NCBI RefSeq assembly: GCF_008801925.2
Contig: NZ_CP062803.1
Span: forward strand, 1,674,001 to 1,738,000
Length of the DNA: 64,000 bases
Source: Cupriavidus basilensis
GTDB taxonomy: Bacteria; Pseudomonadota; Gammaproteobacteria; Burkholderiales; Burkholderiaceae
Reading direction: 5' to 3'
Shown: positions 18,536 to 27,147 of the stretch, piece after piece
Position numbering within the stretch: the first letter of the stretch is position 1
Layout: each line of letters begins with the position of its first letter
The notes under the pieces: generated by a model
The model's database searches: none
The model's input: only the letters and a program-made list of their open reading frames with translations
What the model was told of the DNA's origin: nothing
Translations under genes and position numbers: made by a program

Positions 18536-18607
18536 GTTCGCGTTCCGCCGAGTCTTCGTACAGGTGACGGGCACCATCGCAGGGAAGACCTGCACCACGA
18601 TGAATGC

Positions 18608-18645
18608 ATATTGCACCAATATACGACTGAATCGATTATCGATTC
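18608..18645. promoter_or_regulatory. Two adjacent palindromes, likely IclR-type operator
   Basis: ATATTG-CAC-CAATAT (18608-18622) is followed 6 bp later by GAATCGAT-T-ATCGATTC (18629-18645); both are perfect inverted repeats. They lie 73-110 bp upstream of the regulator start at 18535. No biochemical evidence; assignment is by position and symmetry. Confidence 0.55.
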
Positions 18646-18874
18646 GTTTGGTTTCCGTCCATGATATTCGGGCCGTCTATCTTTGGGAATAGCGGCCATG
18701 CAGCCGGCCCGCCGATTTTGCAGTGCGATCCTTCTCTTGTCGGTTGAATGCCTTGTTTTATAAGGCTTCCGGGGAGCTTTCCTGGCTGCAGGCCGGCGAG
18801 AAATGCAGCGCGTGCGCGACAGTGCAATGCCGTCGATGCGTTCCTCTTCAGTGTTTACCCGCATTCCTGATTTG

Positions 18875-18904
18875 TTGACGATCAGTGAAATATCAGACTA
18901 GTAT
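18875..18904 (+). promoter_or_regulatory. Predicted sigma-70 promoter for the GntR-DUF2848-amidase genes
   Basis: TTGACG at 18875-18880 and TAGTAT at 18899-18904 are separated by 18 bp, about 30 bp upstream of the GntR-type start. CAACGTTG (18916-18923) lies just after, near the expected transcript start, and could be an operator half. Confidence 0.5.
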
Positions 18905-18934
18905 CACAACAACTTCAACGTTGAGGGAATCACC

Positions 18935-19633
18935 ATGTCGAACCCGATCCGGCTGGTCGGCGGCGCCGATCACACCCCCGAGCCAGCTTCGCGCGCTGCC
19001 ACTGGCGCCGCGTTGCGCGAGCAGGCCTATGCCGAGATCAAGCGGCGCATCATTTCCTGCGAATTTCGTCCTGGCGAGCCGCTCAACGAAGCCCAGGTCG
19101 CGGCCTTGCTCGGCATTGGCCGCACCCCCGTGCACCAGGCGCTGCACCGGCTGGAAGTGGAAGGGCTGGTGTCGATCCTGCCGCGCAAGGGCGTGCTGGT
19201 CTCGCCGCTATCGCTCAACGAAGTGCTCGACATGATCGAAGTGCGCGCCACCAACGAAGTGCTGTGCGCCACGCTGGCCTGCGAGCGCGCCCACGAGAGC
19301 GATCTCAAGGCCATGCGCGAGATCGTCGACCGCTCGCCCGACCTGATCGCGCGGCGCGACATCACCGGCCTGGCCGCGCTCGACCTCAAGTTCCATACCG
19401 CCATGTCGGCCGCCTCGCGCAATCGCGTGCTGGCCGACCTGCTGCGCGGCTTGCACGAGAAGCAGGCGCGCTTCTGGTTCCTCTCGCTGTCCGACCCGCA
19501 GCACCTGGAGAACGTCTACCAGGAGCACAGGGTGATCATCGATGCCCTGGAGCGGCGCGACGTGCCGGCGGTGCGCGAGGCCATCCGCGAACACATTGAC
19601 GAATTCCGGAAGAACATCATCCGGACCATCTGA
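18935..19633 (+). CDS. GntR-family regulator with FCD ligand domain
   Basis: The 232-residue protein has an N-terminal winged HTH (EIKRRIISCEFRPGEPLNEA...GIGRTPVHQALHRLEVEGLV) and an all-helical FCD domain with metal-ligand-like residues (DLKFHTAMSAAS, EHRVIIDALERRDV). FCD members typically sense small carboxylates or amino-acid derivatives. It starts after GAGGGAATCACC, a reasonable ribosome site, and is 38 bp before the DUF2848 gene, so it is likely first in an operon of regulator, DUF2848 and amidase, with the MFS gene following. Confidence 0.88.
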   Translation: MSNPIRLVGGADHTPEPASRAATGAALREQAYAEIKRRIISCEFRPGEPLNEAQVAALLGIGRTPVHQALHRLEVEGLVSILPRKGVLVSPLSLNEVLDMIEVRATNEVLCATLACERAHESDLKAMREIVDRSPDLIARRDITGLAALDLKFHTAMSAASRNRVLADLLRGLHEKQARFWFLSLSDPQHLENVYQEHRVIIDALERRDVPAVREAIREHIDEFRKNIIRTI

Positions 19634-19671
19634 CCGTTTTTCTCCGCAACATCCGCAACAGGTAGTGAGCA

Positions 19672-20349
19672 ATGCCGACACTTCAATTCCACGTAGCCGG
19701 CGAGGGTGAACTCGTCCTCGATATCCAGCGCCTCATCATCGCCGGCTGGACCGGCCGCGACGCCGACGCCGTCAACCACCACATCCGCGAGCTCGAAGAA
19801 ATCGGCGTCAAGCCGCCGACCACCGTGCCGTGCTTCTACCCGCTGGCCGCCTCGCTGCTGACCACCGACACGCTGCTCGAAGTGCCGCGCGAAGACTCCT
19901 CCGGCGAAATCGAGTTCGTGCTGCTGGCGGGCAAGGAGGCGATGTACATCGGCGTGGGCTCCGACCACACCGACCGCAAGGTCGAAGCCTATGACGTCAC
20001 CGTCTCCAAGCAGATGTGCGCCAAGCCCCTGGGCACCGAAGTCTGGCGCTTCGACGATGTGGCCGCGCACTGGGACCAGTTGCAGATGCGCTGCTGGCGC
20101 ACCCGCAACGGTCAGCGCGAGCTCTATCAGGAAGGGCTTGTCACGCGTCTGCTGGACCCGCGCGACCTGATCCAGCGCCTCACCGGCGAAGACAAGCTGC
20201 CGGTGGGCACCGCCATGTTCTGCGGCACGCAAGCCGTGATTGGCGAACTGGGCAGCGGCGAAGCCTTTGAAGTCGAACTCCACGATCCGGTGCGCAAGCG
20301 CACGCTGCGCCATGCCTATCGTGTGGCATGCCTGGCGGTCGCACCATGA
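19672..20349 (+). CDS. DUF2848 family protein
   Basis: The 225-residue protein has the DUF2848 look: LVIAGWTGRD-like opening (LIIAGWTGRDADAVNHHI), then a P-x-x-x-P-CFYPL segment, VGSDHTDRKVEAYDV and GTAMFCGTQAVIGEL. The fold resembles fumarylacetoacetate hydrolase-type domains by remote opinion only. Function is unknown. Its stop overlaps the amidase start as ATGA, so the two proteins are translated together, and a shared role in amide-compound breakdown is the natural inference. Confidence 0.72.
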   Translation: MPTLQFHVAGEGELVLDIQRLIIAGWTGRDADAVNHHIRELEEIGVKPPTTVPCFYPLAASLLTTDTLLEVPREDSSGEIEFVLLAGKEAMYIGVGSDHTDRKVEAYDVTVSKQMCAKPLGTEVWRFDDVAAHWDQLQMRCWRTRNGQRELYQEGLVTRLLDPRDLIQRLTGEDKLPVGTAMFCGTQAVIGELGSGEAFEVELHDPVRKRTLRHAYRVACLAVAP

Positions 20350-21680
20350 GCACCGCGCTGCCCACCATCGCCGCGCTCGCTGCCGACCTGGCCACCGGGC
20401 GCACCACCAGCGTTGCGCTGACCGAGCAGGCACTGGATCGCATCGACGGCCACCGTAACGCTGGCGGCACCGCCTTCCTGGAAGTCGACGGCGACGGCGC
20501 GCTGGCCGCAGCCCGCGCCGCTGACCAGGCACGGGCTGCAGGGCTGGTGGCATCGCCGCTGGCCGGGCTGCCGGTCTCCATCAAGGACCTGTTCGACGTA
20601 AAAGGGCAGGTGACCCGCGCCGGGTCGAAGGCGCTCACGGGCGAGCCCGCCAGCGCCGACGCGCCCGTGGTGGCGCGCCTGCGCGCCGCCGGCGCCGTGC
20701 TGATCGGGCGCACCAACATGAGCGAGTTCGCGTTCTCCGGCCTCGGCCTGAACCCGCACTACGGCACGCCCCGCACGCCCTTCGACGACGCACGCATCGC
20801 GGGTGGCTCCACCTCCGGCGGTGCGGTGAGCGTGGCGCTCGATATGGCCGTCGCGGCGCTCGGCACCGACACCGGCGGCTCCATCCGCATCCCCAGCGCG
20901 TTCTGCGGCCTGACCGGCTTCAAGCCCACCGCAAGCCGCGTGCCGCTGACCGGCGCCGTGCCACTGTCGACCTCGCTCGACTCCGCCGGCCCGCTGGCGC
21001 GCACGGTTGCCTGCTGCGCCGCGTTCGACGCCATCGTCAGCGGCGAAACGCTGGACAGCCGCCCCGCGCCACTGGCCGGGCTGCGTCTGCTGGTGACCCG
21101 CGATTTCGTGTGCGACGGCCTCGACGCCGAAGTCGCCCAGGCCTTTGACGCCACGCTCGTCACGCTCTCGCGGCTCGGCGCGCGGATCATCCCGTTCGAT
21201 TTTCCCGAGCTCAAGCGCCTGCCGCAGATCAACGCCGCCGGCGGCCTCACGGCAGCCGAAGCCTGGCACTGGCACAAGCAGTTGCTGGCCAAACACGGCG
21301 AAGCCTACGACCAGCGCGTTGCCATGCGCATCCGCCGCGGCGAGCAACTCGGCGCCGCCGACTACATCGAACTGCTGGCCGAGCGCCGCGCCATGCAGGC
21401 GCGCGCCGCCGACCTGCTGCGCGAAGCCGACGCCTGGCTGATGCCCACGGTTGCCGTGCGCCCGCCAAGGCTCGATGCCCTGCAAAGCGACGAAGCCTTC
21501 TTCGCCACCAACGGCCTCGTGCTGCGCAACCCCAGCGTGCTCAACTTCCTCGACGGCTGCGCCGTATCGCTGCCCATGCCGGCGGCGGAGCAGGGCATGG
21601 GGCTGAGCGTCGGCGGCCTGAACGGGCGCGATGCGCGCGTGCTGCAGGTGGCCGGCGCCATCGAAGCCGCGCTGCAGTAA
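20346..21680 (+). CDS. Amidase-signature family hydrolase
   Basis: This is a second amidase, about 444 residues, start chosen at 20346 where ATGA overlaps the DUF2848 stop. The triad elements are visible: Lys in GLPVSIKDLFDVKG near residue 77, Gly/Ser loop AGGSTSGGAVSVA near residue 155, and nucleophile loop GTDTGGSIRIPSAFCG near residue 175. Length and motifs fit the GatA-like amidase family. It hydrolyses an unspecified carboxamide in the cytoplasm. It is more complete than the amidase at 9081-10271 and only loosely similar to it by eye. Confidence 0.87.
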   Translation: MSTALPTIAALAADLATGRTTSVALTEQALDRIDGHRNAGGTAFLEVDGDGALAAARAADQARAAGLVASPLAGLPVSIKDLFDVKGQVTRAGSKALTGEPASADAPVVARLRAAGAVLIGRTNMSEFAFSGLGLNPHYGTPRTPFDDARIAGGSTSGGAVSVALDMAVAALGTDTGGSIRIPSAFCGLTGFKPTASRVPLTGAVPLSTSLDSAGPLARTVACCAAFDAIVSGETLDSRPAPLAGLRLLVTRDFVCDGLDAEVAQAFDATLVTLSRLGARIIPFDFPELKRLPQINAAGGLTAAEAWHWHKQLLAKHGEAYDQRVAMRIRRGEQLGAADYIELLAERRAMQARAADLLREADAWLMPTVAVRPPRLDALQSDEAFFATNGLVLRNPSVLNFLDGCAVSLPMPAAEQGMGLSVGGLNGRDARVLQVAGAIEAALQ

Positions 21681-21761
21681 CGCGTAGTCGCCAGCAGAAA
21701 AGACCAAGGGCCGCGACCAGGCAGCGCGGCCCCGTCAATCAACACCCAAGGAGTACCACCG

Positions 21762-23093
21762 ATGTCTTCCGTGATGACCGGCGCCCCTGGCGCCCTGGAA
21801 AGCCCGGCCCACACCCCGGCAGAGCGCAATGAGGCCTATCGCAAGATCGCGGTGCGGCTGATTCCCTTCCTGGTTTTCCTGTTCGTGCTCGCCTGGATCG
21901 ACCGCGTCAATGTCGGCTTTGCCAAGCTGCAGATGCTGCAAGACCTGCAATTCAGCGAAGCCGTGTACGGTTTCGGCGCCGGCATCTTCTTCATCGGCTA
22001 CTTCCTGTTCGAAGTGCCCAGCAATCTCTTGCTGGAAAAAATCGGCGCGCGCCGCACGCTCGCCCGCATCACCATCCTGTGGGGCTTTGCCTCCATGGCG
22101 ATGATCTTCGTCAAGACCCCCATGCAGTTCTACGCCCTGCGATTCCTGCTCGGCGTGTTCGAAGCCGGCTTCTTTCCCGGCGTCGTGCTCTACCTCACCT
22201 ACTGGTTCCCCGCCCAGCGCCGCGCTCGCATCAACGGCCTGTTCATGACCTCGTTCGCCATTGCCGGCGTCATCGGCGGCCCGCTCGCGGGTTTCATCAT
22301 GAGCAGCATGGAAGGCGTCGACGGCCTCGCCAACTGGCAATGGCTGTTCGTCATCGAAGGCATCCCGTCCGTACTCGCCGGCATCGCCGTGCTGATGTTC
22401 CTGCCTGAAAAGCCCATCAGCGCCAAATGGCTCACCCCCAGCGAACGCGACCTCGTCACCCGCGAGATCGAAGCCGAAAACCGCGACCCCGCCAAGCACT
22501 CCTCGCTGCGCGCCGCCTTCACCAACTCGCGCGTCTGGATCTGCGCCGCCATCTACTTCTGCGTAGTCAGCGGCAACGCCACCATCGCCTTCTGGTCGCC
22601 ATCCATCATCAAAGAGCTCGGCGTCAAGGGCAACCTGCAGATCGGCCTCGTCTCCGCCATCCCCTTCATCGCAGGCACCCTCGCCATGGTCTGGAACGGC
22701 ATCCACTCCGACCGCACCGGCGAACGCCGCCTGCACTGTGCGCTAGCCACCCTGATGGCCGCCGCCGGCCTCGTGCTCACCGGCATGTGGCTGCACAGCG
22801 CTGTGCTCGCCATGGTGGCGCTCACCATCGCCTCCGTCGGCATCCTCGCCGCCTTCCCGGTCTTCTGGTCGCTGCCCTCCGCCTTCCTCGCCGGCACCGC
22901 CGCCGCGGGAGGCATCGCCCTCATCAACTCCATCGGCAACCTCGCCGGCTTCGTCGCGCCCTACATGATCGGCTGGTTCAAAACCAGCACCGGCCAGCTC
23001 TCGTCCGGCCTGTACTTTGTCGCCGCACTGGAAGCCTGTGCCACCGTCCTGGTGCTGGCATGCATCAAAACCAAGGTCAGCGCGAAGGCATAG
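21762..23093 (+). CDS. MFS transporter, ACS-type (phthalate/tartrate/allantoate permease-like)
   Basis: The 443-residue, 12-helix transporter has typical anion:cation symporter family signatures: FVLAWIDRVNVGFAKLQM in the TM1-2 region, FGAGIFFIGYFLFEVPSNLLLEKIGAR in TM2-3, and GFFPGVVLYLTYWFP in TM4. Such proteins import organic anions or amides such as carboxylates and allantoate. It has its own Shine-Dalgarno (AAGGAG) and lies 81 bp after the amidase. It gives the cluster a second uptake route besides the ABC importer. Confidence 0.87.
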   Translation: MSSVMTGAPGALESPAHTPAERNEAYRKIAVRLIPFLVFLFVLAWIDRVNVGFAKLQMLQDLQFSEAVYGFGAGIFFIGYFLFEVPSNLLLEKIGARRTLARITILWGFASMAMIFVKTPMQFYALRFLLGVFEAGFFPGVVLYLTYWFPAQRRARINGLFMTSFAIAGVIGGPLAGFIMSSMEGVDGLANWQWLFVIEGIPSVLAGIAVLMFLPEKPISAKWLTPSERDLVTREIEAENRDPAKHSSLRAAFTNSRVWICAAIYFCVVSGNATIAFWSPSIIKELGVKGNLQIGLVSAIPFIAGTLAMVWNGIHSDRTGERRLHCALATLMAAAGLVLTGMWLHSAVLAMVALTIASVGILAAFPVFWSLPSAFLAGTAAAGGIALINSIGNLAGFVAPYMIGWFKTSTGQLSSGLYFVAALEACATVLVLACIKTKVSAKA

Positions 23094-23334
23094 CCCAAGA
23101 GATGCCCCAGGCAGCACGAGGGGGCTGGATTCCAGCGGCGCTTTGCGCTAGAATCCGCTGCCTCGTTGCGCTGCATGCGCAAAGTGCGCCGGCAGCACAG
23201 GTACCACAAGCCAGGCGGGCAGTTCCAGCCGCCTGTTTGCTTTTGTGCTCTTGTGACATCTCTCACGCTGCCCGGCACGCCTGTAAGACAACGAGCACAG
23301 CGGCCTCCCGCCAGGGATGCACGCCGCAAGGACT
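23094..23334. other. Intergenic region upstream of tRNA-Leu
   Basis: No gene is seen. A hairpin AGGCGG...CCGCCT followed by T-rich sequence (about 23211-23240) may end the MFS transcript. The tRNA-Leu promoter must lie in the remaining stretch. Confidence 0.4.
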
Positions 23335-23421
23335 GCGAGGGTGGCGAAATTGGTAGACGCACCAGGTTTAGGTCCTGACGCCAGCAATGGTGTAGGGGTT
23401 CGAGTCCCCTCCCTCGCACCA
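23335..23421 (+). tRNA. tRNA-Leu (anticodon TAG)
   Basis: The acceptor arm GCGAGGG pairs with CCCTCGC. The anticodon loop TTTAGGT gives TAG, and there is a long variable arm typical of class II tRNA-Leu. The T-arm is GGGGTTCGAGTCCCC, and the CCA end is encoded (23419-23421). A phage-type integrase remnant begins 215 bp downstream, so its 3' end is the likely integration site of the prophage. Confidence 0.95.
23396..23421. other. Putative attL of the prophage in the tRNA-Leu 3' end
   Basis: Tyrosine-recombinase elements commonly use tRNA 3' ends, and the broken integrase gene lies directly downstream in the usual orientation. The expected duplicate (attR) was looked for by eye up to about 47 kb and was not found, so the site is inferred from position. 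Confidence 0.35.
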
Positions 23422-23636
23422 AAGTTCCATATTCACATTACGCCAAACCACGCCACAAGACATTGATTTCAAAGGGTTTTCCGATGATTTTGATGCTCGA
23501 AGATCTGGCGTAAAAACCACTCAAAACCACACAAAACTGAGTAGCGTTACGCCAAAATTACGCTAAGGATTACGCCAGCCCGGCCTATAATCGGCGTGCC
23601 GCAAAGTGACGGCGAATAGATAGGGCGAGATTAGGC

Positions 23637-24270
23637 ATGGCGTCGTTCAGGCGAATCGGTTCCGGCTGGCGTGCCGAGTTGTATGTCAAAGGTCAGCGCG
23701 ATAGCGGCTACTTCGACACGAAGGCCGAGGCGCAGGCCTGGGCGGCCAAGCGCGAGACGGAAATGCGCTCAATCGACGCCGGGATGGGAAGCAAGACCCA
23801 CACGATCGGCGATGTCCTGGACAAGTACCAAAAGGACGTCAGCCCGAAGAAGCGTGGCAGCCGGTGGGAGTTCCTGCGGCTCGAGGTGATCGGCCGGAAG
23901 GAGATCGAGGGCAAGCTGTTCCGCGACATCCGGCTGATGGACCTCAAGCCACACCACATCACCGCGTGGCGGGACGCCCGGGAACGGGAGGTGGCAGGGG
24001 CCTCGGTGTCGCGGGAGATGTCGTTGCTGTCGCACGCGTTGAAGGTGGCGCGCGACGAGTGGGGCTTGCTGCTGACCGACCCGATGAAGACGGTAAGCCG
24101 GCCGCCGGACAGCCCGCCGCGCGAGGCGGCGCATCACGGATGCCGAGGCAGCGCTGATCGTCCAGTCGCTGGGGTTCTGAGAGGGCCTGCCGGTTGAGCT
24201 GCCAGTGCAGCGCGTGGCTGTCGCCTTCCTGTTCGCCATCGAGACGGCGATGCGGTCGGGCGAGATATTG
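23637..24270 (+). pseudogene. Tyrosine-type phage integrase, frameshifted and truncated
   Basis: The N-terminal arm and SAM-like core-binding region are readable from 23637 (MASFRRIGSGWRAELYVKGQ...). Near 24120 the frame shifts: a different frame continues RRITDAEAALIVQSLGF, meets a TGA at 24177-24179 and resumes VQRVAVAFLFAIETAMRSGE. The protein then stops matching around ILGLT, before the catalytic Arg-His-Arg-Tyr domain. The sequence beyond reads as other phage genes on the opposite strand. It therefore cannot excise the element; the prophage is locked in unless another recombinase acts. Confidence 0.85.
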
Positions 24271-24491
24271 GGGCTCACCAGCCTGACGGTCGACAAGGTG
24301 GTCTCGCTGCCGTCGGCGTTGACCAGGCGGAAAGCTGACGCCACGAACTTGGGCGTCTGGCCAAGGGCCGGGGTGGTGAGCTCGCCGGTGACCGACCAGA
24401 ACAGGCCGGCGGCGGTCACTACGGCCTGGGCCTCGTCGGCGCGCAGGCGCGGCTGGCGGAAGACTCGGGCGTAGGTGCTGAGGTTGGTCAT
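24270..24491 (-). pseudogene. Truncated phage protein of unknown function
   Basis: The frame starting MTNLSTYARVFRQPRLRADE and running to about STVRLVSP reads as protein. Beyond this it becomes antisense to the integrase, so its C-terminus is cut at the same junction that cut the integrase. No family is recognised. It starts immediately after the gene at 24492-24813, as if the two were one operon. Confidence 0.45.
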
Positions 24492-24813
24492 GGCCAGTTC
24501 CTCGGGCAGCCATCAGCTCGGCGGCGAGCTTGGCGGTGGCGATGACGCGGTCGGCCTGTTCGGTGGCGCGGGCCTCTGCGGCGGCGCGAATGCGCTTGGC
24601 TTCGGCAACCATCTCGCAGGCCTCGGCGGCTTCGATCTTCGAAATGCCGTTGTGTGGCACGAAGGCATAGAACTGCTCGCCGCGCACCAGAACGTAGGCG
24701 TCCGGGGCGAAGTCATCCGGGGTCGGGATCTTGGCGACGACGGTCAGGCCGGCCAGGAACCCCACCTTGACCTGTTGACCCACTTCCCACGACTGCTTGG
24801 CTTGCTTGCGCAT
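24492..24813 (-). CDS. Small phage protein of unknown function, likely frameshifted at its end
   Basis: About 105 residues from MRKQAKQSWEVGQQVKVGFL (start at 24813). The middle (PDDFAPDAYVLVRGEQFYAFVPHNGISKIEAAEA) looks like a folded domain, followed by an Ala/Glu-rich helix. The frame does not stop where expected near the next start at 24491 but runs on into the integrase region, suggesting an indel near the C-terminus. No function is recognised. An operator-like palindrome lies upstream at 24863-24922. Confidence 0.45.
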
Positions 24814-24862
24814 CTCTGTCTCCGGCGAACCGCCGTGAACGTCAGCGGCATGAACAAAGGTT

Positions 24863-24922
24863 AGAACACTAATCTTCAAAGGTAAAGAAACCTAAACCTA
24901 AACCTAAAAAGTTTAGTGTTCT
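24863..24922. promoter_or_regulatory. Operator-like inverted repeat and CCTAAA triplet at the left end of the prophage
   Basis: AGAACACTAA (24863-24872) is repeated inverted as TTAGTGTTCT (24913-24922). Between them are three CCTAAA hexamers. The right arm TTTAGTGTTCTGC resembles TTTAGAGTTCTGC at 27910-27922 in the repressor/cro switch region, so the same repressor may act at both places. Confidence 0.5.
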
Positions 24923-25003
24923 GCCCGACCGGGTTCGAAAGGGCGCCTCGCGAGCGCCCGCATCGCCGCCTAGACTGATCTGGGGTGATCCTGGGGAGGT
25001 GGG

Positions 25004-25213
25004 ATGGAACCGGACGACGTGATCCGCGAGTTCGAGTAGCTGGCGTTGGATGAGGAAACAGAGTCGCCGATCGACGACGCGATAGCCGGCCTGGCTGTGC
25101 TGTTGGCCGATCCGGCCATTCAGGGGACGGAGAGGTTGCTGCTGACGGAGGTGGGGGCGACCCTATGCCGGCTGGGCCTTGATGCACGGCTGAGGGCAGC
25201 GCTGACCCTGTGA
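25004..25213 (+). pseudogene. Small phage ORF interrupted by TAG at codon 12
   Basis: A strong ribosome site (GGGGAGGTGGG) precedes MEPDDVIREFE, then TAG at 25037-25039, then LALDEETESPIDDAIAGLAV and on to a TGA at 25211-25213. This would be 69 residues if the stop were read. Both halves look like one acidic helical protein. Function is unknown. It is one of several in-frame TAG interruptions in this prophage. Confidence 0.45.
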
Positions 25214-25270
25214 TGCCAGGAGGTTTCAGAGCATGGGATGCACCGAAGGTGCTTCGGACACGTAAGACGC

Positions 25271-25294
25271 AAAAAAAGCCGCCTCGAGGGCGGC
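25271..25294 (-). terminator. Rho-independent terminator of the repressor/methyltransferase operon
   Basis: Read on the minus strand this is GCCGCCCTCGAGGCGGC followed by a run of seven T. It lies about 70 bp after the methyltransferase stop. Confidence 0.8.
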
Positions 25295-25364
25295 TAGCTT
25301 CTTGGTCCAGAAGGATGGACCTAACGTGGGCTGGTTGAAGCCAGCCTGGCACGCATTCTCAGCA

Positions 25365-26051
25365 CTATAGAGGGCGTCGCGCCATCATATTCAAGGAAAA
25401 ATATTCGCCAAAAGTCGCATTTGCAACTGAAGCGTCAATGGTGCCGGGGACAAAATGAGGCTCATGTGGGTACTCTTCGCAGTCCACAAAGCCACATTGT
25501 TCCAAGAGGTACTTTAGCCAAGTGGCATTAAATCCGGTCTTATGAAAATCGTAAGGTGTTGACTGTCCACCATAGATAAGCCCAATCCATGGGGTATTTC
25601 CCGGCTTCTCGAAATGCGCAAAGTTCTTGTGATAAATCCGAACGATCCGGTCAATGTCGGGAACGGAAATGCGCAAAATTCCACCCGGCTGTAGGACGCC
25701 ATGCCAGCGCTTCAGTAGAGGTAACACCTCATCGTGGGAAAAATGCTCAAGTACGTGACAAGCATAGATCTCCTTCGCGGATCCCGCAGAGAACCTCTCA
25801 AGCGCCCGAATATCGTCGATTGCATCGGCCGCAATCGTTTTCAAGGCGTCAACGTTGCAAAATCCCTCGAGCTTGATATTTCCACAGCCCAGATGAAGTC
25901 TGTAAGGCGGCGCAAATTCATGAAGTCGGTCTATGAAGCGCGGCTCCTCCGGAAGAGGAGCCTTTTCTGGTGGAGTGAGCTTCTTTATCAATCCCCGAAT
26001 AGCAGTGCGCTGTTCTACCGTTGTAATTTTCTTTAATAAGCTCTTAACCAT
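25365..26051 (-). CDS. SAM-dependent methyltransferase, probable prophage cargo
   Basis: This is a 228-residue class I methyltransferase. The SAM-binding motif I is RLHLGCGNIKLEGFCNVD (near residue 52). The post-motifs are YACHVLEHFSHDEVLPLLKRW and VLQPGGILRISVPD. Such proteins are frequent in surface-polysaccharide gene clusters. The stretch is visibly richer in A/T than its neighbours, which points to separate acquisition. It is the last gene of a leftward operon headed by two phage repressors, so it should be expressed in the lysogen. A role in modifying a surface glycan, lipid or phage DNA is possible; the target is not known. Confidence 0.75.
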   Translation of the reverse strand: MVKSLLKKITTVEQRTAIRGLIKKLTPPEKAPLPEEPRFIDRLHEFAPPYRLHLGCGNIKLEGFCNVDALKTIAADAIDDIRALERFSAGSAKEIYACHVLEHFSHDEVLPLLKRWHGVLQPGGILRISVPDIDRIVRIYHKNFAHFEKPGNTPWIGLIYGGQSTPYDFHKTGFNATWLKYLLEQCGFVDCEEYPHEPHFVPGTIDASVANATFGEYFSLNMMARRPL

Positions 26052-26127
26052 TCCCTACATCTCCTCCTTAAGAAGTAGTGATGCAATATGCATTTTTGCG
26101 CATTTCCTAGCCCCCACTTAGGATAGC

Positions 26128-27135
26128 TCAATCCGGCCGCCAGGCCGATGCCTTCACAATGCCCGCGACATAGTGCAGCCGCTCGATCTGCTCCCGAGGG
26201 ATGCGCAGCATGCCATGGCGCTCATTGACCGACGAGAGGCTCACAACCCGGTCGCGCTCGTAGGCCAGTTCTTTCACCATGACGCGGCCATCCTGGGACT
26301 TCACCAGAGCCTCGTCGCCGTTCGCTACCGAGCGGTTTGGCTCGATCACAACAAACTCATTATGTTTGACGCGCGGCCGCATAGAATCCCCGTTGCAGCA
26401 TAGGGCGTATGCGTCGGGATCCGACGTAATGAACGTAACAAAGCCATCGCCATGGCCGACTGGATACTCGATGTCCGAGAAGTGGCCGTTGTCGCCGAGT
26501 TGTGCCATGCCAACCACTGGAATGCGCCTGAAGCTGTTCGGGGGGATTGTGACGATATCGAACGAGAGGCTCGGTTCGTCCAGCTCAGCTTCCTGCAGAT
26601 TGCTGAGCTTTGAGGCGCCGACGCCATTGATCAACCATGCCGGGCTGTAGCCGTAAGCTTCCTGCAGCTTGACTGCGTGGTGCAGCTGTAGCTTTGGCGC
26701 GGCCGGCTCAAGCCAGCCTCTGGCCACCGCGGTCTCGATGCCCAGTTGGGCCGAGAGGGCGCTGACGTCCAGGTGCTGCTCTGCCATCGCGATCAGCAGT
26801 CGCTCGGGCGGCGTGCTGCCGCCCTCTGCGCCGGCCGTGAGCGTGATGATGGTGTCTAGGTCGGATGGCAGTCGACGGCTTTCCGCTGCCAGGCGGGGGC
26901 CGATCGCGTCGATCTCGAGGCCGAGGCCTCGTGCGAAGGCCGCCGCGATGTTCACGCTGAGCGGCAATTGTCCGGCTAGGTACTGCGTAATTTGGGGGCC
27001 GATCTCATGGTGGCGAGCGAATTCAGCGACGCTGAAGGGGCCCTTGTGCTGCGCGAATAGGGCGCTCAGCCGTTCAGCGTCTTCGAGCTGCCGGGCCTCT
27101 AGGGTCTTTCGAGCGCGCCACCTAGGTGCACTCAT
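26128..27135 (-). CDS. S24-family phage repressor with two N-terminal HTH-like segments
   Basis: The 335-residue LexA/CI-type protein has a first HTH-like segment at residues 34-80 (FSVAEFARHHEIGPQITQYL). A second at 110-170 (VSALSAQLGIETAVARGW...LQEAYGYSPAWLING) aligns with the single HTH region of the neighbouring repressor. The C-terminal S24 peptidase domain has the Ser in NGDSMRPR (Ser251) and Lys in VMVKELA (Lys288), and a possible self-cleavage linker RIPVVGMAQLGDNG. It begins 12 bp after the other repressor stops, same strand. The extra N-terminal domain is unusual; it may bind a different operator or act as a co-repressor. Confidence 0.82.
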   Translation of the reverse strand: MSAPRWRARKTLEARQLEDAERLSALFAQHKGPFSVAEFARHHEIGPQITQYLAGQLPLSVNIAAAFARGLGLEIDAIGPRLAAESRRLPSDLDTIITLTAGAEGGSTPPERLLIAMAEQHLDVSALSAQLGIETAVARGWLEPAAPKLQLHHAVKLQEAYGYSPAWLINGVGASKLSNLQEAELDEPSLSFDIVTIPPNSFRRIPVVGMAQLGDNGHFSDIEYPVGHGDGFVTFITSDPDAYALCCNGDSMRPRVKHNEFVVIEPNRSVANGDEALVKSQDGRVMVKELAYERDRVVSLSSVNERHGMLRIPREQIERLHYVAGIVKASAWRPD

Positions 27136-27147
27136 GGTTCGATCGCG

